From Synaphobranchus kaupii (lineage: Eukaryota; Chordata; Actinopteri; Anguilliformes; Synaphobranchidae): 64,000 nt of DNA. The DNA is taken from the NCBI GenBank assembly GCA_029718625.1, contig CM056376.1, forward strand, positions 108,908,278 through 108,972,277, read 5' to 3'. This document shows, piece by piece, positions 1 to 12,750 of this stretch. Below the pieces are notes generated by a model. The model made no database searches. It was not told the origin of the DNA and saw nothing but the letters and a program-made list of their open reading frames with translations. Position numbers and translations under genes: made by a program. The stretch's first letter is position 1, and each line of letters starts with the position of its first letter.

Positions 1-2159
1 GCTATTCATTTGTGGTCACCAATTAATTTGACAGGGAAAGCGGCATGTCTCTATAAACAGGGTGATCTTTGCTTGAGTGAAGAGACTACTGTATGCAACA
101 GAATGCTATAAATAGTTGAACTGCACATTGCTCACCTCTTTCATAAAGCTACACAACCCTATCATACTCCCGGTAACTGGGATAAGTAAAGCAGAGAGTC
201 TTCAAACCGAAACACAGCAACAGCAAGCATATTCCGATGTTTTCTAGCGCGAGTAACGGCGTACTTCGGGCCGTGCGTTTCCCGCAGTGACACAGTCGTG
301 TTCACCATGTCATTGTGTTTCCAGTGCGGTCTTCTCCCCAACATTGTGTATCAGTGTTTACCCCTGTTTGCAGCATCATAACTTAATTCACTGAATCCCA
401 AAGTAAAAAAAAAAAAAAAGATAGCATAGCCTTGACGTACCCCTCAGGGATGAATATGAATGTGATCACTAAAGGATGAAGAAGAAAAAAATGAGGGACT
501 AATTAATTTACTTAATTACATCACTCCAAATGCCCCACTTCACAATTTATTTCTCCTGCTGTGGGGGCTTCATCAAACCCATCCATGTAGTTAATAAGTT
601 GGAAGACAGCCTCCGTGCTCGTAAATTTGCATTTAAATCAGCAGCCGATCGTAAGCAAACAGTTAATAACGCAAAGACGGAATATAGCCTTAATATGGAT
701 AATGGATAAATTAAGTGAGCAGTTCTGAACTGAACAGACACTGATACAGTTTAGCAAAAAGGAAAAATATAAATAAATAAATAAATGCATAGCAGCATAA
801 ATAGATAAATAAATAAAATAAGGATGAGAAGCAGCTGCTAGCAGAAGTCAGTGGGGAATCACGGTTTTGGTTTTAACTGTTCGAGTTGAACGTGTGCCCC
901 TTTTGTTCTATTATCATATTTACTCTCATCTTTCCTTTGAACGCTTCAGGGGAAATTTAGGAGAAAGCACATACGTACATAGCACACTCACTCGCACACT
1001 CACAAGCATATACACTGAACTCCCAGACTTATGCACACACACACACACACACACATTTTCACACACAAAAGAAACTTGTTCTTTTACGTTTTAAGAATGT
1101 ATTTATAAAATGTAAAAAGTTAGACAAGGTTACATTTGACTGGAGGCCGGTGGTCAGCATACAGCATAATGAAGTCTTGCTCTTTTGAATCCAAACTTAT
1201 TCCAAACACTCTGAAACTCAAGAAATCCCAGAGGAGCAGTCCCACTCAAGATTGTTATTAATGTGTTAAATACATTTTTTTTATCAAGGTGAGTTAAAAA
1301 AGAAAGTACCCATCCATAATAAAACAAGGAATTGTGTTTCCAATGAGGGCACACTTTTGGAGAGTTGCGTTAGACTGGTATTCATTGCTGCATGTTAATC
1401 CCTGGTAGTGCAATGTTCTTTCTTTCTTGTTAACATTGGTGTAACATTCAAATGTTGCATAATATCATAATATTTATATAACATGTGAGTAATATTGTTT
1501 GGAGAGCCCCTACAGTATAAGCAACAGGTCATAGGCTGGTGTTGGAAGACAAACTCCCAAAGGGCCGGTTTATGGGGTACAGGAGAAACCCCCCGCCCGT
1601 CCTTGGGAACCAGCACTTTTAGTCCCACTTTTTTAATCCCCTGACTTTTTTGAGCAGCAAAACCTTTGGATTCAAGCTCCTCCTCCACCATTAAGCAACA
1701 GACCAATGTTTGAAAAGAGGAAAACACATCAGGACTGGGAAGGGAAGTCTCATTGTATCCTAATCATTATCACTAAGACATTATCACCATCTGAATACAT
1801 TGTTGGCAGTAGTGGTAGTAGTAATAGTCCTAGTAGTGGTTGTTGAAGCAGCTAAATTGTTCTTGCTATTTAAAAAATAATTATTTCTTAGTCATCCCTA
1901 TGTCAAACCCAGCCATAGTTTCACAGAAAACAGAAATAATGTTTAGTGTAGTTTATTGCGTCTTATTTTCCCAGCAATTTAAAACAGCTTACACTGGAAG
2001 CAGGAAACAGAACCATTCTAATTTTAAATCCATTTAGGTGATAGCAACAAAATCCACATTAGCTTTGAGTAAATTAGTGTTTGTGTGTCTTTGTTTTGTT
2101 TTAATTGCACTACATTGTATAACATAAACACTTATTTTGAGCAAACAGACAATGAAATG
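1..2159. other. AT-rich intronic sequence
   Basis: Unique AT-rich DNA with a 14-A run (about 406-419) and AAATA-rich sequence at 766-820. No gene or mobile element recognised. Confidence 0.6.
1032..1054. repeat. (CA)n microsatellite
   Basis: Eleven CA repeats. Confidence 0.95.
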
Positions 2160-2487
2160 TGGCACAGAAAGATTTTTTATTTCAAATTTTTTTCACATTT
2201 TCTCTCAATTTAGCAGCCAATTGAACCCCTATTCTAATTCATTTCCCCCCAGTAGCAACCGCTAGAGAATCACCGCCACGTGCACTTCAGGGCGCGACTC
2301 CTCCCTGACCGTGATTCAAACTCGCCCAGGGACGTTCTGTGCACAGCGATTCTCTTCGAGCCCCTCCCACAGGGCACCGGCCATGCTCGGATCTGGCAGG
2401 ACCAGGGATCGAACCCCCGATCCTCAGGGTGCAACCACACAGACAAAGTCTGTGCCTTAGCCCACTGCCACATCACGCCTATGATGC
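2160..2487 (-). mobile_element. tRNA-derived SINE
   Basis: On the minus strand the sequence has a Pol III A-box-like TGGCAGTGGGCTAAG (complement of 2457-2471) and a B-box GGTTCGATCCC (complement of 2405-2415) at tRNA-like spacing. A tRNA-unrelated body runs down to about 2230, then a T-rich end (plus strand). The exact tail and target duplication are not resolved. The GC content is far above the surrounding sequence. Confidence 0.75.
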
Positions 2488-2519
2488 CGAGTCCTCTCCT
2501 AAGAAAAATGAACATGTTC

Positions 2520-5500
2520 TCATAACAGCTGAGTCACAAGGGTGCTCAATGTGATTTCGCCTCTCATTTGCATAGGTTCATTTCAAAAGCAGTGCAAATT
2601 AGGCTTGAAAAGATAATTACTCACACCCCCCCCTCACCTTTTTTACCCATTTCAGGTTAAGTAAATCCCTCCTGGTAGCAAGTGTTTTTTTGCCTGGACT
2701 AACAAGTCTTCCTTTCCAAGCCTAACTGTATGATTTTGATTCGAGACTTTCATTCGCAACACACTGTTGTGATTGGTCATAAAGGGGGTACAAATTGGTT
2801 ACAGAACCCCAGTAATTTCCGTAATACCAGGACCCCATCGAATATGGTTTATGTCAGCCGCTGGGTTCATTTTTCATTCAGCTGCAAATATGATTAATGT
2901 GCACCTTCGGCAATTACTCTGATTGTGTCGGAAAAGGCTCCCGCTTTGCAGCTGATGCCGGATGCATTCAAAGCGCTTGTTTAAAGCTAAGGTCAACCAA
3001 AAACCATTCATTTGCAATGACACACATCTTTGAGGTACTGACAGCCATGGCATTGCATGACTTTTTTTTGTCTTTTGTCCAGCCGGCAATTTCAGGCAAT
3101 TTTGACCAGCAGGCAATTTCAGGCAAACTGACTTTTGTATGTCGTTAGACAGGGAAGATATCCAAATATGGAACAACAATATGGTCACTGACAACAAGAG
3201 GGAATGAATGGAAAAGGAGACACGCGAGGTAAAGTTAGCCGCATAGCTGCATATGTTAGCGAGACATGTCTTCCCGTTCAGCTTGCTACGTACTGTAATT
3301 TAATAACACTAGGAGCAACACACACTTTGCCAGGCAATTAAGCCTACCATTTGCCAACTTCTTGCAATGAATGTAGCACAGCATCCTCCACAACGACATC
3401 ATCGCCTGATGGCCTCACTATAGAAATATTACCGGCACCACTTTCCGCCATGATACCTAGCTACATCGGGTGCAGAGAAGTACAGTGTACATTTGTTTAT
3501 GTTTGATGACTGACTTATCTGCACATCCATGGAACGCCCACAATAGCAGTTTTCAAGGTTGATCGATTTTTTTTTGCTCATGTTAACTGTGTCACATAGT
3601 TGATAGAACACACTCCTCTAGTATAACATGAAAATGACAAGATTTAAGATTAGGTTACCTTTAGCTTTAATGTTTTGGCAATGTTTTATCACTACACATC
3701 AGTTTTACATCAAGAAAACATGAGAATGTTCACCATTCACTGTTCTTTACTTTGTGAGGAGATAGAAGGAAGCTTTAAACAGAAAGTACTGTGTGAATGC
3801 CTGGCCGTGTCTATTTACATGTGAGAAATTAACTTGTTTCAAGACTCATTTTATGATTTGAGGGATGTTACTGACTTTGTTTACAAGTTTCTACGAGTCC
3901 CAAATATTTAGTTCAGTTCAATTTTATTTAATTTGTATAGCTTCTCTGCCTTTGCTTACTTTGGAACTTCTTCAAACATTTATCTTCCCTACCAAGCTTT
4001 TCTTTTTACCATATATGCACAATGTATATATCTGCCACAGCTGACAGACAGAAAAAATTTATTATATGACCGGTTTGACTTGTGTAGTGAGGTTTGGTCA
4101 TTTTTATTGAGAATTAATTAAGTTCAACACTCAATTAGAGAAATAACGTAGACATGACAAGGGGTTGGAAAAATGACATATGTTTTATTGGCTACAACTA
4201 TGAATATGTGAATAATAGAAACAATAATTGATGTAACATGAGGAATATATTCTATGACTTAATCCTAATCAGAGGAAATGATAATTATGTAACGGCTAAA
4301 TATAGAAGCTAACAGTCCTACCATTAACAAAGGTTAGTTTGTGTTATGGGTTAATGACACGCTAAACTATATTTTGTGGTTAGCTTGTTTTATCAGTCTG
4401 ATACATATAAAGTTTTAACAGTGTAAAACTATAAGGTCAGGGAAATTGGCTATTCCTGACCAAAACACGCATAGCAAAACAAAATACAAACAAAAGTAGG
4501 AACCAGCAGTAAAATTACCTCAACTGGGTATTACAGGTTTTATGCTAGTGTAGGATATCTATATTTAGATATAAGTAAACTATCCAGCTCTTCCATCTCT
4601 TGCTCCCCCACCCCTCTCCTTCTGTCTCTCTCTCACTCACTCACCCCCACAAACATCAAAGATAAGCCAGTTTTTATCATAAAGACCCCCCCCCCCCCCC
4701 TTCCTCACACATTAACCCAATCAGGACAGGGATGCTCTTCCTGTGGATGTATTTTATGAGTGTACTGAAGGAAAGAAGTTAGTCAGTTTTGGAGTTTGTT
4801 TGGAGAAGAAGTTCATCCTTTTTGTTTTTGTGGTGGTAGTTCCTTTCATTCCTGTTCAGCAGGAGGGTAAATAATATTTGCAATTCTGGCTTATATCTCT
4901 CTTTACTGGTATCTTCTAATTAATGTCTGGTTTAATGATTTCCCTTTTGTAAATTATAAGTAGTCAGCCTACATTCCTTAGTGAATGTATGATTTCAAGT
5001 CATTATTCTAATTGACTGTTTTTCATTTAATAAAATTATTTAATCTCAAGACCTGATTTAGACTTTGTTTTGGCTTGTTGGTTGATCCACCAGGTTACTG
5101 TTCGACGTACCTATTAACGAATTTGGCGATTTAATTCATGATTGTCATTTGTAATAATAAGTATTAAATTAAATCACATAAAACATATTTTGATGTAGGT
5201 TAAGTGAGGGGTTCTAGCACGTAATATCGCTTGTGTTCAGTATTCAGAGTGCCGAACGTTTTTACAAGGGCATTGACTGTTGAACCGCTGGATTCAGAAA
5301 ATACACCTAATCCTGACTTACCCGACACTAGCCTATCAATTGATGTCAGTGCTAAATAAAATGCGTTTCAATACTTAACGGTAACAAAGGGAGGCCAGTC
5401 CCGTTTACGTAAGTGATGTCAGCTCTTCAGCTGGTCCAAGGTCCCGACAGGTGCGTGGACTCCTGGAGACTTCTTCACCGAAGTCGGGTCGACGTGGACC

Positions 5501-6290
5501 ACTTGGGTCCGGCCACAAGGGAGATAGTAGAGGAACAGTTTGAAGAAATGTGTCCTTAAAACAGCTGTTGAGAATAAACCAGCTTGGTTTATTTCGTGGA
5601 CGGTGGCAGGCTAACTCTGTCTCGTGATCAGGCGAGATGCGGCTTGGGAAATGTAGAAGTCCGTCAGGGTTTCAGTGGTGCGTCTGGTAGGGGTAAGACT
5701 GCGTCTTTCCCATCAGAGCAGTCTGTATTCATCTGAATCAAATGAAGAATGTGGACAGATACTCCATTGTGCCTCAGGAGTGTTCATTGTTAATGACTCT
5801 GCAGGAAGCCCAGTCTCGTGATCAGAAAGCCAGAGTCCCAAAATGTCCTTGTGTAACCATTACACTTGAAATTATTATTATTAGGTGTGTGGGTCTAGAC
5901 TGTGACTGGCATGACCTGTACCACCGCAGTTAAATCTTTATGTGTGATCTCACAGTCTGCATAAATATGCCATGACACTTTTTTGTTTGCTCTCTTTGCA
6001 AATATTTGTCACAGCGATATCTGATGAAAATGGGTGTCAAGAGACACACCAAAAGAAACTGGAATTCACAGACTATGCAAGTGATGAGTGTGTCGGAAAC
6101 ATGAAAAATTAATTGGGTGGCTCATAACCTTTCTGGCTCTATATTTTCCCCTAAAATATGAAGTTATTTTATACAGACGGTCAACAGCATAGGCCATCAG
6201 GATTCTCTGAGATTGTTTACATTTGTCAACAGACTGCTGATTGATTTGTACAATCTAGAGGTCTCTGATTTATTTCTTGTTTTTTTTTTT
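2520..6290. other. AT-rich intronic sequence
   Basis: Mostly unique. 4740-5110 has an LTR-like flavour (AATAAAA, then GTTTTGGCTTGTTGGTTGAT) but no definable ends. 5390-5720 is GC-richer with no recognisable coding. A GTCTAGAC octamer at 5893 is probably chance. Confidence 0.5.
3079..3125 (+). repeat. 27-bp direct repeat pair
   Basis: CCAGC(C/A)GGCAATTTCAGGCAA occurs at 3079 and 3106. Confidence 0.8.
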
Positions 6291-6587
6291 TTTTGGGGGG
6301 GGGGGGGGGGGGGTATTTATTTTGTGATGTGCTTGTAAAAGTCTTGAGAGAGAAATCAATATGAGAGCTGGCACATTTCATCTGAGAGGATATAACTGAA
6401 ATGTTGAAAAAATTTGCCAAATCTCTGTATCGAGGCTACAGAGGCCTGGCCTTGGACAGTCATTGGTTTTTCAGGGTTCTGTAATGGCCAGGTGTGTTAC
6501 TAACTCTTTCTTCATTTAAACCATTGAGGTTTCCCTCCACAGTTCAGCAATTTCTTTTAAAACAAATGAAATAGCTGCCTGATATAT

Positions 6588-7437
6588 TGGGGTTAGTCTG
6601 TTCCTGCTTTGTATTGGGGTTAGTCTCTTTATGTACATCATTGATTGACTTTCCATTTTTCAAGGATGATACTTTCTGCTATATACTGATGTTTGTCCCC
6701 TCCTGTTCTTTTTTAACATTAGGCATTCTTCTTTGTATTGGGGTTAGGCTCTTCCTGTTTTGCGTTATGGTTGGGGTTCGTTTTTCCCTTCTCTGTGTAT
6801 TAGGATTAGTTTTCCCGTTTTGCATAAGGGTTGGAGTTAGTCTCTTCCTGTTCTGTACTGGGGTTAGTCTCCCTGTCTCACATCAGTGTTGGGGCTAGTC
6901 TTCCTGCTCTGTACTGGGGTTAGTCTCTCCCTGTCTCACATCAGGGTTGGGCCTAGTCTTCCTGCTCTGTACTGGGGTTAGTCTCTCCTTGTCTCACATC
7001 AGGGTTGGGGCTAGTCTTCCTGCTCTGTACTGGGGTTAGTCTCTCCCTGTCTCACATCAGGGTTGGGCCTAGTCTTCCTGCTCTGTACTGGGGTTAGTCT
7101 CTCCTTGTCTCACATCAGGGTTGGGGCTAGTCTTCCTGCTCTGTACTGGGGTTAGTCTCTCCCTGTCTCACATCAGGGTTGGGTCTAGTCTTCCTGCTCT
7201 GTACTGGGGTTAGTCTCTCCTTGTCTCACATCAGGGTTGGGGCTAGTCTTCCTGCTCTGTACTGTGGTTAGTCTCTCCCTGTCTCACATCAGGGTTGGGG
7301 CTAGTCTTCCTGCTCTGTACTGGGGTTAGTCTCTTCCTACTCTGTTCTGGGGTTAGTCTCTCCCTGTCTCAAACCAGGGTTGGGGCTAGTCTCTTCCTAT
7401 TTCACACTGGAGTTGGGGCTGGCTCTTCCTTACTGGG
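6588..7437 (+). repeat. 58-bp minisatellite (core 6896-7359)
   Basis: Eight core units of exactly 58 bp, with TAGTCTTCC starts at 6896, 6954, 7012, 7070, 7128, 7186, 7244 and 7302. Each unit is a fusion of two related halves of about 25 and 33 bp, each ending in GGGGTTAG or GGGGCTAG. Units alternate between TCTCTCCCTG and TCTCTCCTTG types, suggesting a 116-bp dimer. The flanks from 6588 and to 7437 are decayed single halves. Confidence 0.92.
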
Positions 7438-7740
7438 CTTTGGCTCTTTGCCCAGTTATTGTAGCTCTAGGTAAGGAGTAATTTAATTTGAAAACATGTA
7501 TTTCTTCCACAATTTGCAACAACAAGTTGAGAAAAATTGCTAGGGTTACATGGTTTCAAACATTTATTTCAGTGATTTCAAGCTCTGGTCTCGGAATGCA
7601 CAGTACAGTGACCTCAGCCCAGCTCTTGCTACACTTAACAGAAAATTAAATACTTACATTTTTTAACAGCATGTTTAAAGGACTTAGATTACATCTGAAT
7701 GTTAACACACCACCATTAATATACCAGTTTCTTTCACCCC

Positions 7741-7764
7741 TCTCTCTCTCTCTCTCTCTCTCTC
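7741..7764. repeat. (TC)n microsatellite
   Basis: Twelve TC repeats. Confidence 0.95.
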
Positions 7765-7903
7765 AGAGTCATGAATGGTAAAATAATCTCTTCACCAAGT
7801 AATCATAGTGGTATGCACAGGTTCTCCCTTCTCCCAAAGTAGTAATGGTGATTCTAATGAAAGGTCAGGGGGTCTTTCTGCACTGTCCCCTGATCAGTAG
7901 TGC

Positions 7904-7925
7904 GGGGGGGGGGGGGGGGGGGGGG
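7904..7925. repeat. Poly(G) run, 22 bp
   Basis: One of about 15 G or C homopolymers of 12 bp or longer in the window. Others: 4686-4700, 6295-6313, 13608-13628, 32397-32412, 33808-33825, 36369-36384, 36759-36772, 39351-39371, 44318-44332, 46071-46090, 48239-48252, 52547-52558, 60954-60971. Confidence 0.97.
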
Positions 7926-9629
7926 CAGCCGACAAACCAGGCCCGAAACCACACTTTAACCTCAAGGTTAATGTGGATTTAACAAGTTTGGCTGTAAAAT
8001 GCATATGTCTCCTCCAGCAATAACTAAAGGTGTGTTTTTTTATATATATTTTATTGGAATCTGTCAGCCCCATGTCTTTCAAAATGTCGGTGGTAATTGC
8101 ATTTGAATTGCTTCATATGAAAAACATGTCTAATATTGATTCTGTTCCTGTGATCGCCATGTTAATATACAAGTCTTTTTTTTGTCCTGCAAACAATGCA
8201 TTGATCCCAGGACCCATATACCTAACTCAGTTCGATTCATAATAACGGGTCACATGGGTATTCCAAGTTATATTGAGATCACACAGATGAATATTGCAGG
8301 CTAGATGTGTGATCTCCTCAGTGCCGTCCTTATCCAGTTTCTTATCCTGCCTTGCAAGAAATGTCTTATATGCAGTGATGAAAAACATGAAATCCCTTTG
8401 GTGAAATGTATGTTGTTGTCTACCCTACAGTGCAGTGTTCTTGGGCTCAGAATAAATTTATCGCCAGGCATTCATGAATAGCACAAGTGTTTCCTAGCAA
8501 CTATGCAAAAGAAAATCACTCAATCCTAAATCAGAAGACTTGCACTTACAACTTTTCAGCCACTTACAGCCCTTATGAACACAGGTAAGTGCAGATGTAC
8601 GGTGAGTCCTTACGTATATCCTGTGGTTTTCTTAACTTACAATCTCAAACAAATAACTCAGACTCCCTGTGGCTCCCTGACTTATTACTTTCTCAACTTC
8701 CTCCCTTTTCGTTTCCCATCAGCCATTGCTCCTTGAAAGTACAGCCCACCATCAAACTTCGGTAATTGTATGCTTCTCCACTTTCAGGTGAAAAAGGAAA
8801 GATCGCACATCTTGCGTCTTTTTTTTATTTTTTACACTTATTGCGCCTGGCAGAGGAGCACGCTCTCCCTCCTCCAAAACGCAGCAGATCCACCACGGGA
8901 TGAGCCTGTCACCTCTGCTTTCAAACACAACAATTAGCCCGTCTCTCCGAGCCTAAACACCGTGGGTGCCCGCAGAGCCCGGCCTCTTTAATTTACACTT
9001 GCATTAACGTCGTCACTTTAGACGGAAACCGTGAAAGAACAAATTAAACTCCCACGCGCGTGGCCTTTACCAAGGGTAAAACTGAAGCTGCACGAGAATA
9101 AATATTAAGACTTGCCACCTGCAGATGTTTTGTGTGCTCTCATTGTCATTAAAGAAAATACGCATGCAACTGCCGTCAATGTGCTGGCAGTTTTTTTTTT
9201 TCCCCAAGGACAACGGATATCCACTGTCGAATGCTCGGGAATTGACTGCAGTTTATCAGGGGCAAACATTTGAGAGAAGAAAGAAGTAAGAAACAGAAAC
9301 AATAGCGCATTGCTGGAATGTTTACTTCCTCCAAGACATTGCACTCCCAGAATGCACTTGGTCCAGACCAGCACTTAGCCCAGCAGGAAGTAATGGCCTG
9401 GTGACACAGGCACTTTGTGCCCTGTAATTACACAGTGGGGTGATTATACACACCCACACAGGTGGCCCATACAAAGCTGCTTCTTATGTCTTCTGTATAA
9501 TAGAGCTGATTTGATGTACAGATTAAAAATGTGCACCATTTTTAAACACACTGTATTTCAAACTCGCAAAAATATAAATATAGGCAACATTTACACAAAA
9601 TACCAAATCTGACATCATGTGAAAAAATG

Positions 9630-9685
9630 AAAACACAGTTCATGCACCATAATACAGGATAAAACACAGTTCATGCACCATAATA
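9630..9685 (+). repeat. Short direct repeat beside the 42-bp array
   Basis: AAAACACAGTTCATGCACCA plus TAATA occurs at 9630-9654 and again at 9661-9685 (31-bp period), directly upstream of the minisatellite. Confidence 0.9.
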
Positions 9686-9690
9686 TACCA

Positions 9691-12110
9691 CACATGTACA
9701 GCTTCATGTGTGCCTAACACATAGGAGTAGCATGCATGTGAAGCTTCATGTGTGCCTAACACATAGGAGTAGCACACATGCAAAGCTTCATGTGTGGCTA
9801 ACACATAGGAGTAGCACACATGCAAAGCTTCATGTGTGGCTAACACATAGGAGTAGCACACATGCAAAGCTTCATGTGTGGCTAACACATAGGAGTAGCA
9901 CACATGCAAAGCTTCATGTGTGCCTAACACATAGGAGTAGCACACATGCAAAGCTTCATGTGTGGCTAACACATAGGAGTAGCACACATGCAAAGCTTCA
10001 TGTGTGCCTAACACATAGGAGTAGCACACATGCAAAGCTTCATGTGTGGCTAACACATAGGAGTAGCACACATGCAAAGCTTCATGTGTGGCTAACACAT
10101 AGGAGTAGCACACATGCAAAGCTTCATGTGTGGCTAACACATAGGAGTAGCATGCATGCAAAGCTTCATGTGTGGCTAACACATAGGAGTAGCACACATG
10201 TACAGCTTCATGTGTGGCTAACACATAGGAGTAGCATGCATGCAAAGCTTCATGTGTGGCTAACACATAGGAGTAGCATGCATGCAAAGCTTCATGTGTG
10301 GCTAACACATAGGAGTAGCATGCATGCAAAGCTTCATGTGTGGCTAACACATAGGAGTAGCACACATGCAAAGCTTCATGTGTGGCTAACACATAGGAGT
10401 AGCACACATGCAAAGCTTCATGTGTGGCTAACACATAGGAGTAGCACACATGCAAAGCTTCATGTGTGGCTAACACATAGGAGTAGCACACATGTACAGC
10501 TTCATGTGTGGCTAACACATAGGAGTAGCACACATGCAAAGCTTCATGTGTGGCTAACACATAGGAGTAGCACACATGCAAAGCTTCATGTGTGGCTAAC
10601 ACATAGGAGTAGCACACATGCAAAGCTTCATGTGTGGCTAACACATAGGAGTAGCATGCATGCAAAGCTTCATGTGTGGCTAACACATAGGAGTAGCATG
10701 CATGCAAAGCTTCATGTGTGGCTAACACATAGGAGTAGCACACATGCAAAGCTTCATGTGTGGCTAACACATAGGAGTAGCACACATGCAAAGCTTCATG
10801 TGTGGCTAACACATAGGAGTAGCACACATGCAAAGCTTCATGTGTGGCTAACACATAGGAGTAGCACACATGCAAAGCTTCATGTGTGGCTAACACATAG
10901 GAGTAGCATGCATGCAAAGCTTCATGTGTGGCTAACACATAGGAGTAGCACACATGCAAAGCTTCATGTGTGGCTAACACATAGGAGTAGCACACATGCA
11001 AAGCTTCATGTGTGGCTAACACATAGGAGTAGCACACATGCAAAGCTTCATGTGTGGCTAACACATAGGAGTAGCACACATGCAAAGCTTCATGTGTGGC
11101 TAACACATAGGAGTAGCACACATGCAAAGCTTCATGTGTGGCTAACACATAGGAGTAGCACACATGCAAAGCTTCATGTGTGGCTAACACATAGGAGTAG
11201 CATGCATGCAAAGCTTCATGTGTGGCTAACACATAGGAGTAGCATGCATGCAAAGCTTCATGTGTGGCTAACACATAGGAGTAGCATGCATGCAAAGCTT
11301 CATGTGTGGCTAACACATAGGAGTAGCACACATGCAAAGCTTCATGTGTGGCTAACACATAGGAGTAGCACACATGCAAAGCTTCATGTGTGGCTAACAC
11401 ATAGGAGTAGCATGCATGCAAAGCTTCATGTGTGGCTAACACATAGGAGTAGCACACATGCAAAGCTTCATGTGTGGCTAACACATAGGAGTAGCATGCA
11501 TGCAAAGCTTCATGTGTGGCTAACACATAGGAGTAGCATGCATGCAAAGCTTCATGTGTGGCTAACACATAGGAGTAGCACACATGCAAAGCTTCATGTG
11601 TGGCTAACACATAGGAGTAGCACACATGCAAAGCTTCATGTGTGGCTAACACATAGGAGTAGCACACATGCAAAGCTTCATGTGTGGCTAACACATAGGA
11701 GTAGCACACATGCAAAGCTTCATGTGTGGCTAACACATAGGAGTAGCACACATGCAAAGCTTCATGTGTGGCTAACACATAGGAGTAGCATGCATGCAAA
11801 GCTTCATGTGTGGCTAACACATAGGAGTAGCATGCATGCAAAGCTTCATGTGTGGCTAACACATAGGAGTAGCACACATGCAAAGCTTCATGTGTGGCTA
11901 ACACATAGGAGTAGCATGCATGCAAAGCTTCATGTGTGGCTAACACATAGGAGTAGCATGCATGCAAAGCTTCATGTGTGGCTAACACATAGGAGTAGCA
12001 CACATGCAAAGCTTCATGTGTGGCTAACACATAGGAGTAGCATGCATGCAAAGCTTCATGTGTGGCTAACACATAGGAGTAGCATGCATGTGAAGCTTCA
12101 TGTGTGCCTA
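9691..12110. repeat. 42-bp minisatellite, 58 copies
   Basis: Unit AAGCTTCATGTGTGGCTAAC + ACATAGGAGTAGCACACATG + CA. The AGCTTCATG anchor goes from 9700 to 12094, exactly 57 x 42 bp, so there is no insertion or deletion in 2.4 kb. The period is a multiple of three, and both strands are therefore open for more than 820 codons. The main variant changes CACACATG to CATGCATG (about 20 units). Two internal units, plus the first, carry ACATGTACAGC. The first full unit and the last share the rare form GCATGTGAAGCTT...GTGCCT. Each unit carries a CACACATG...CATGTGTG dyad around a HindIII site. Confidence 0.97.
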
Positions 12111-12715
12111 GCACTTTGGAGTCACAAGCATGAAAAACTTAATGTGTGCATAACGCTTCCTTTTTTCTTTATTTTCTTTTTCAAGGCATTCAAAAACAAA
12201 GAGATCAGCAGGAACGCAAGCAAGCGCCAGCTGCAGCTAAATGCACACAAACTGAAAGAGGTGTCAGATGAATTTGAAATATGAATGAAGAGGACTGAGT
12301 GTCTTCTTCGTCTCTTTACTGCGTTTCATTAAAACAAACTGCCTCTGAAGGGGAGTGGAGTGCTCTGGGCGTCTCTCCCGGCGGCTCGTAACGCAGATCT
12401 ACTCTGCTTCTGCCGACACCGCGCAGGCAAACTTGTTAGAAACTGAAAAACTCATTTTGAATCCCCACTTAGCGAAATGCACCATGAAAATTTAATTTCC
12501 AATTTTCTTATTTTAATGCGATTCCGGACCTGATAAACGTCCGCGTCGATCCTAATGTTTGCGAGTTTTTTCCCCGCCCGCGTTTCTCGATTGATTTCGC
12601 GACAAACAGACGCTTTCCCATTCGCCCACTGTCCTTGATTTGTTCTCAGTGCACTGTGCAGAAGGCCCCTCTGCATCACCAAGGCATTCTCTTCTCACAT
12701 TAACAGAGGCTAAAT

Positions 12716-12726
<11 letters not shown>

Positions 12727-12749
<23 letters not shown>

Positions 12750-12750
12750 G
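12727..12750. repeat. (TA)n microsatellite
   Basis: About 12 TA repeats. Confidence 0.95.

Larger units (their letters stand above)
7440..9629. other. Intronic sequence between minisatellites
   Basis: Unique sequence, (TC)n and a 22-G run. 8830-9070 is GC-richer with scattered CpGs and could be a conserved element. No gene seen. Confidence 0.5.

Noticed and set aside
2400..2487. Functional tRNA gene
   Set aside because: A and B boxes are present, but no cloverleaf is maintained and a SINE body follows.
4740..5110. LTR-like segment (AATAAAA, then GTTTTGGCTTGTTGGTTGAT)
   Set aside because: No paired LTR, no target duplication and no retroelement coding nearby. The ends cannot be defined.
5893..5900. 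Second GTCTAGAC Smad palindrome
   Set aside because: About one occurrence is expected by chance in 64 kb, and nothing nearby suggests a regulatory element.
6588..7437. Interstitial telomere sequence (GGGGTTAG motifs)
   Set aside because: The motif occurs once per half-unit and is not the tandem hexamer TTAGGG.
9691..12110. CRISPR-like regular repeats
   Set aside because: Units are contiguous with no unique spacers, and the context is vertebrate. These are minisatellites, as are the arrays at 6.6, 15.9 and 37.4 kb.
9640..12284. Long open frames of 824 (minus) and 858 (plus) codons
   Set aside because: Both are direct consequences of the 42-bp period being divisible by three. Neither has any domain, and both strands are equally open. 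Not called as genes.
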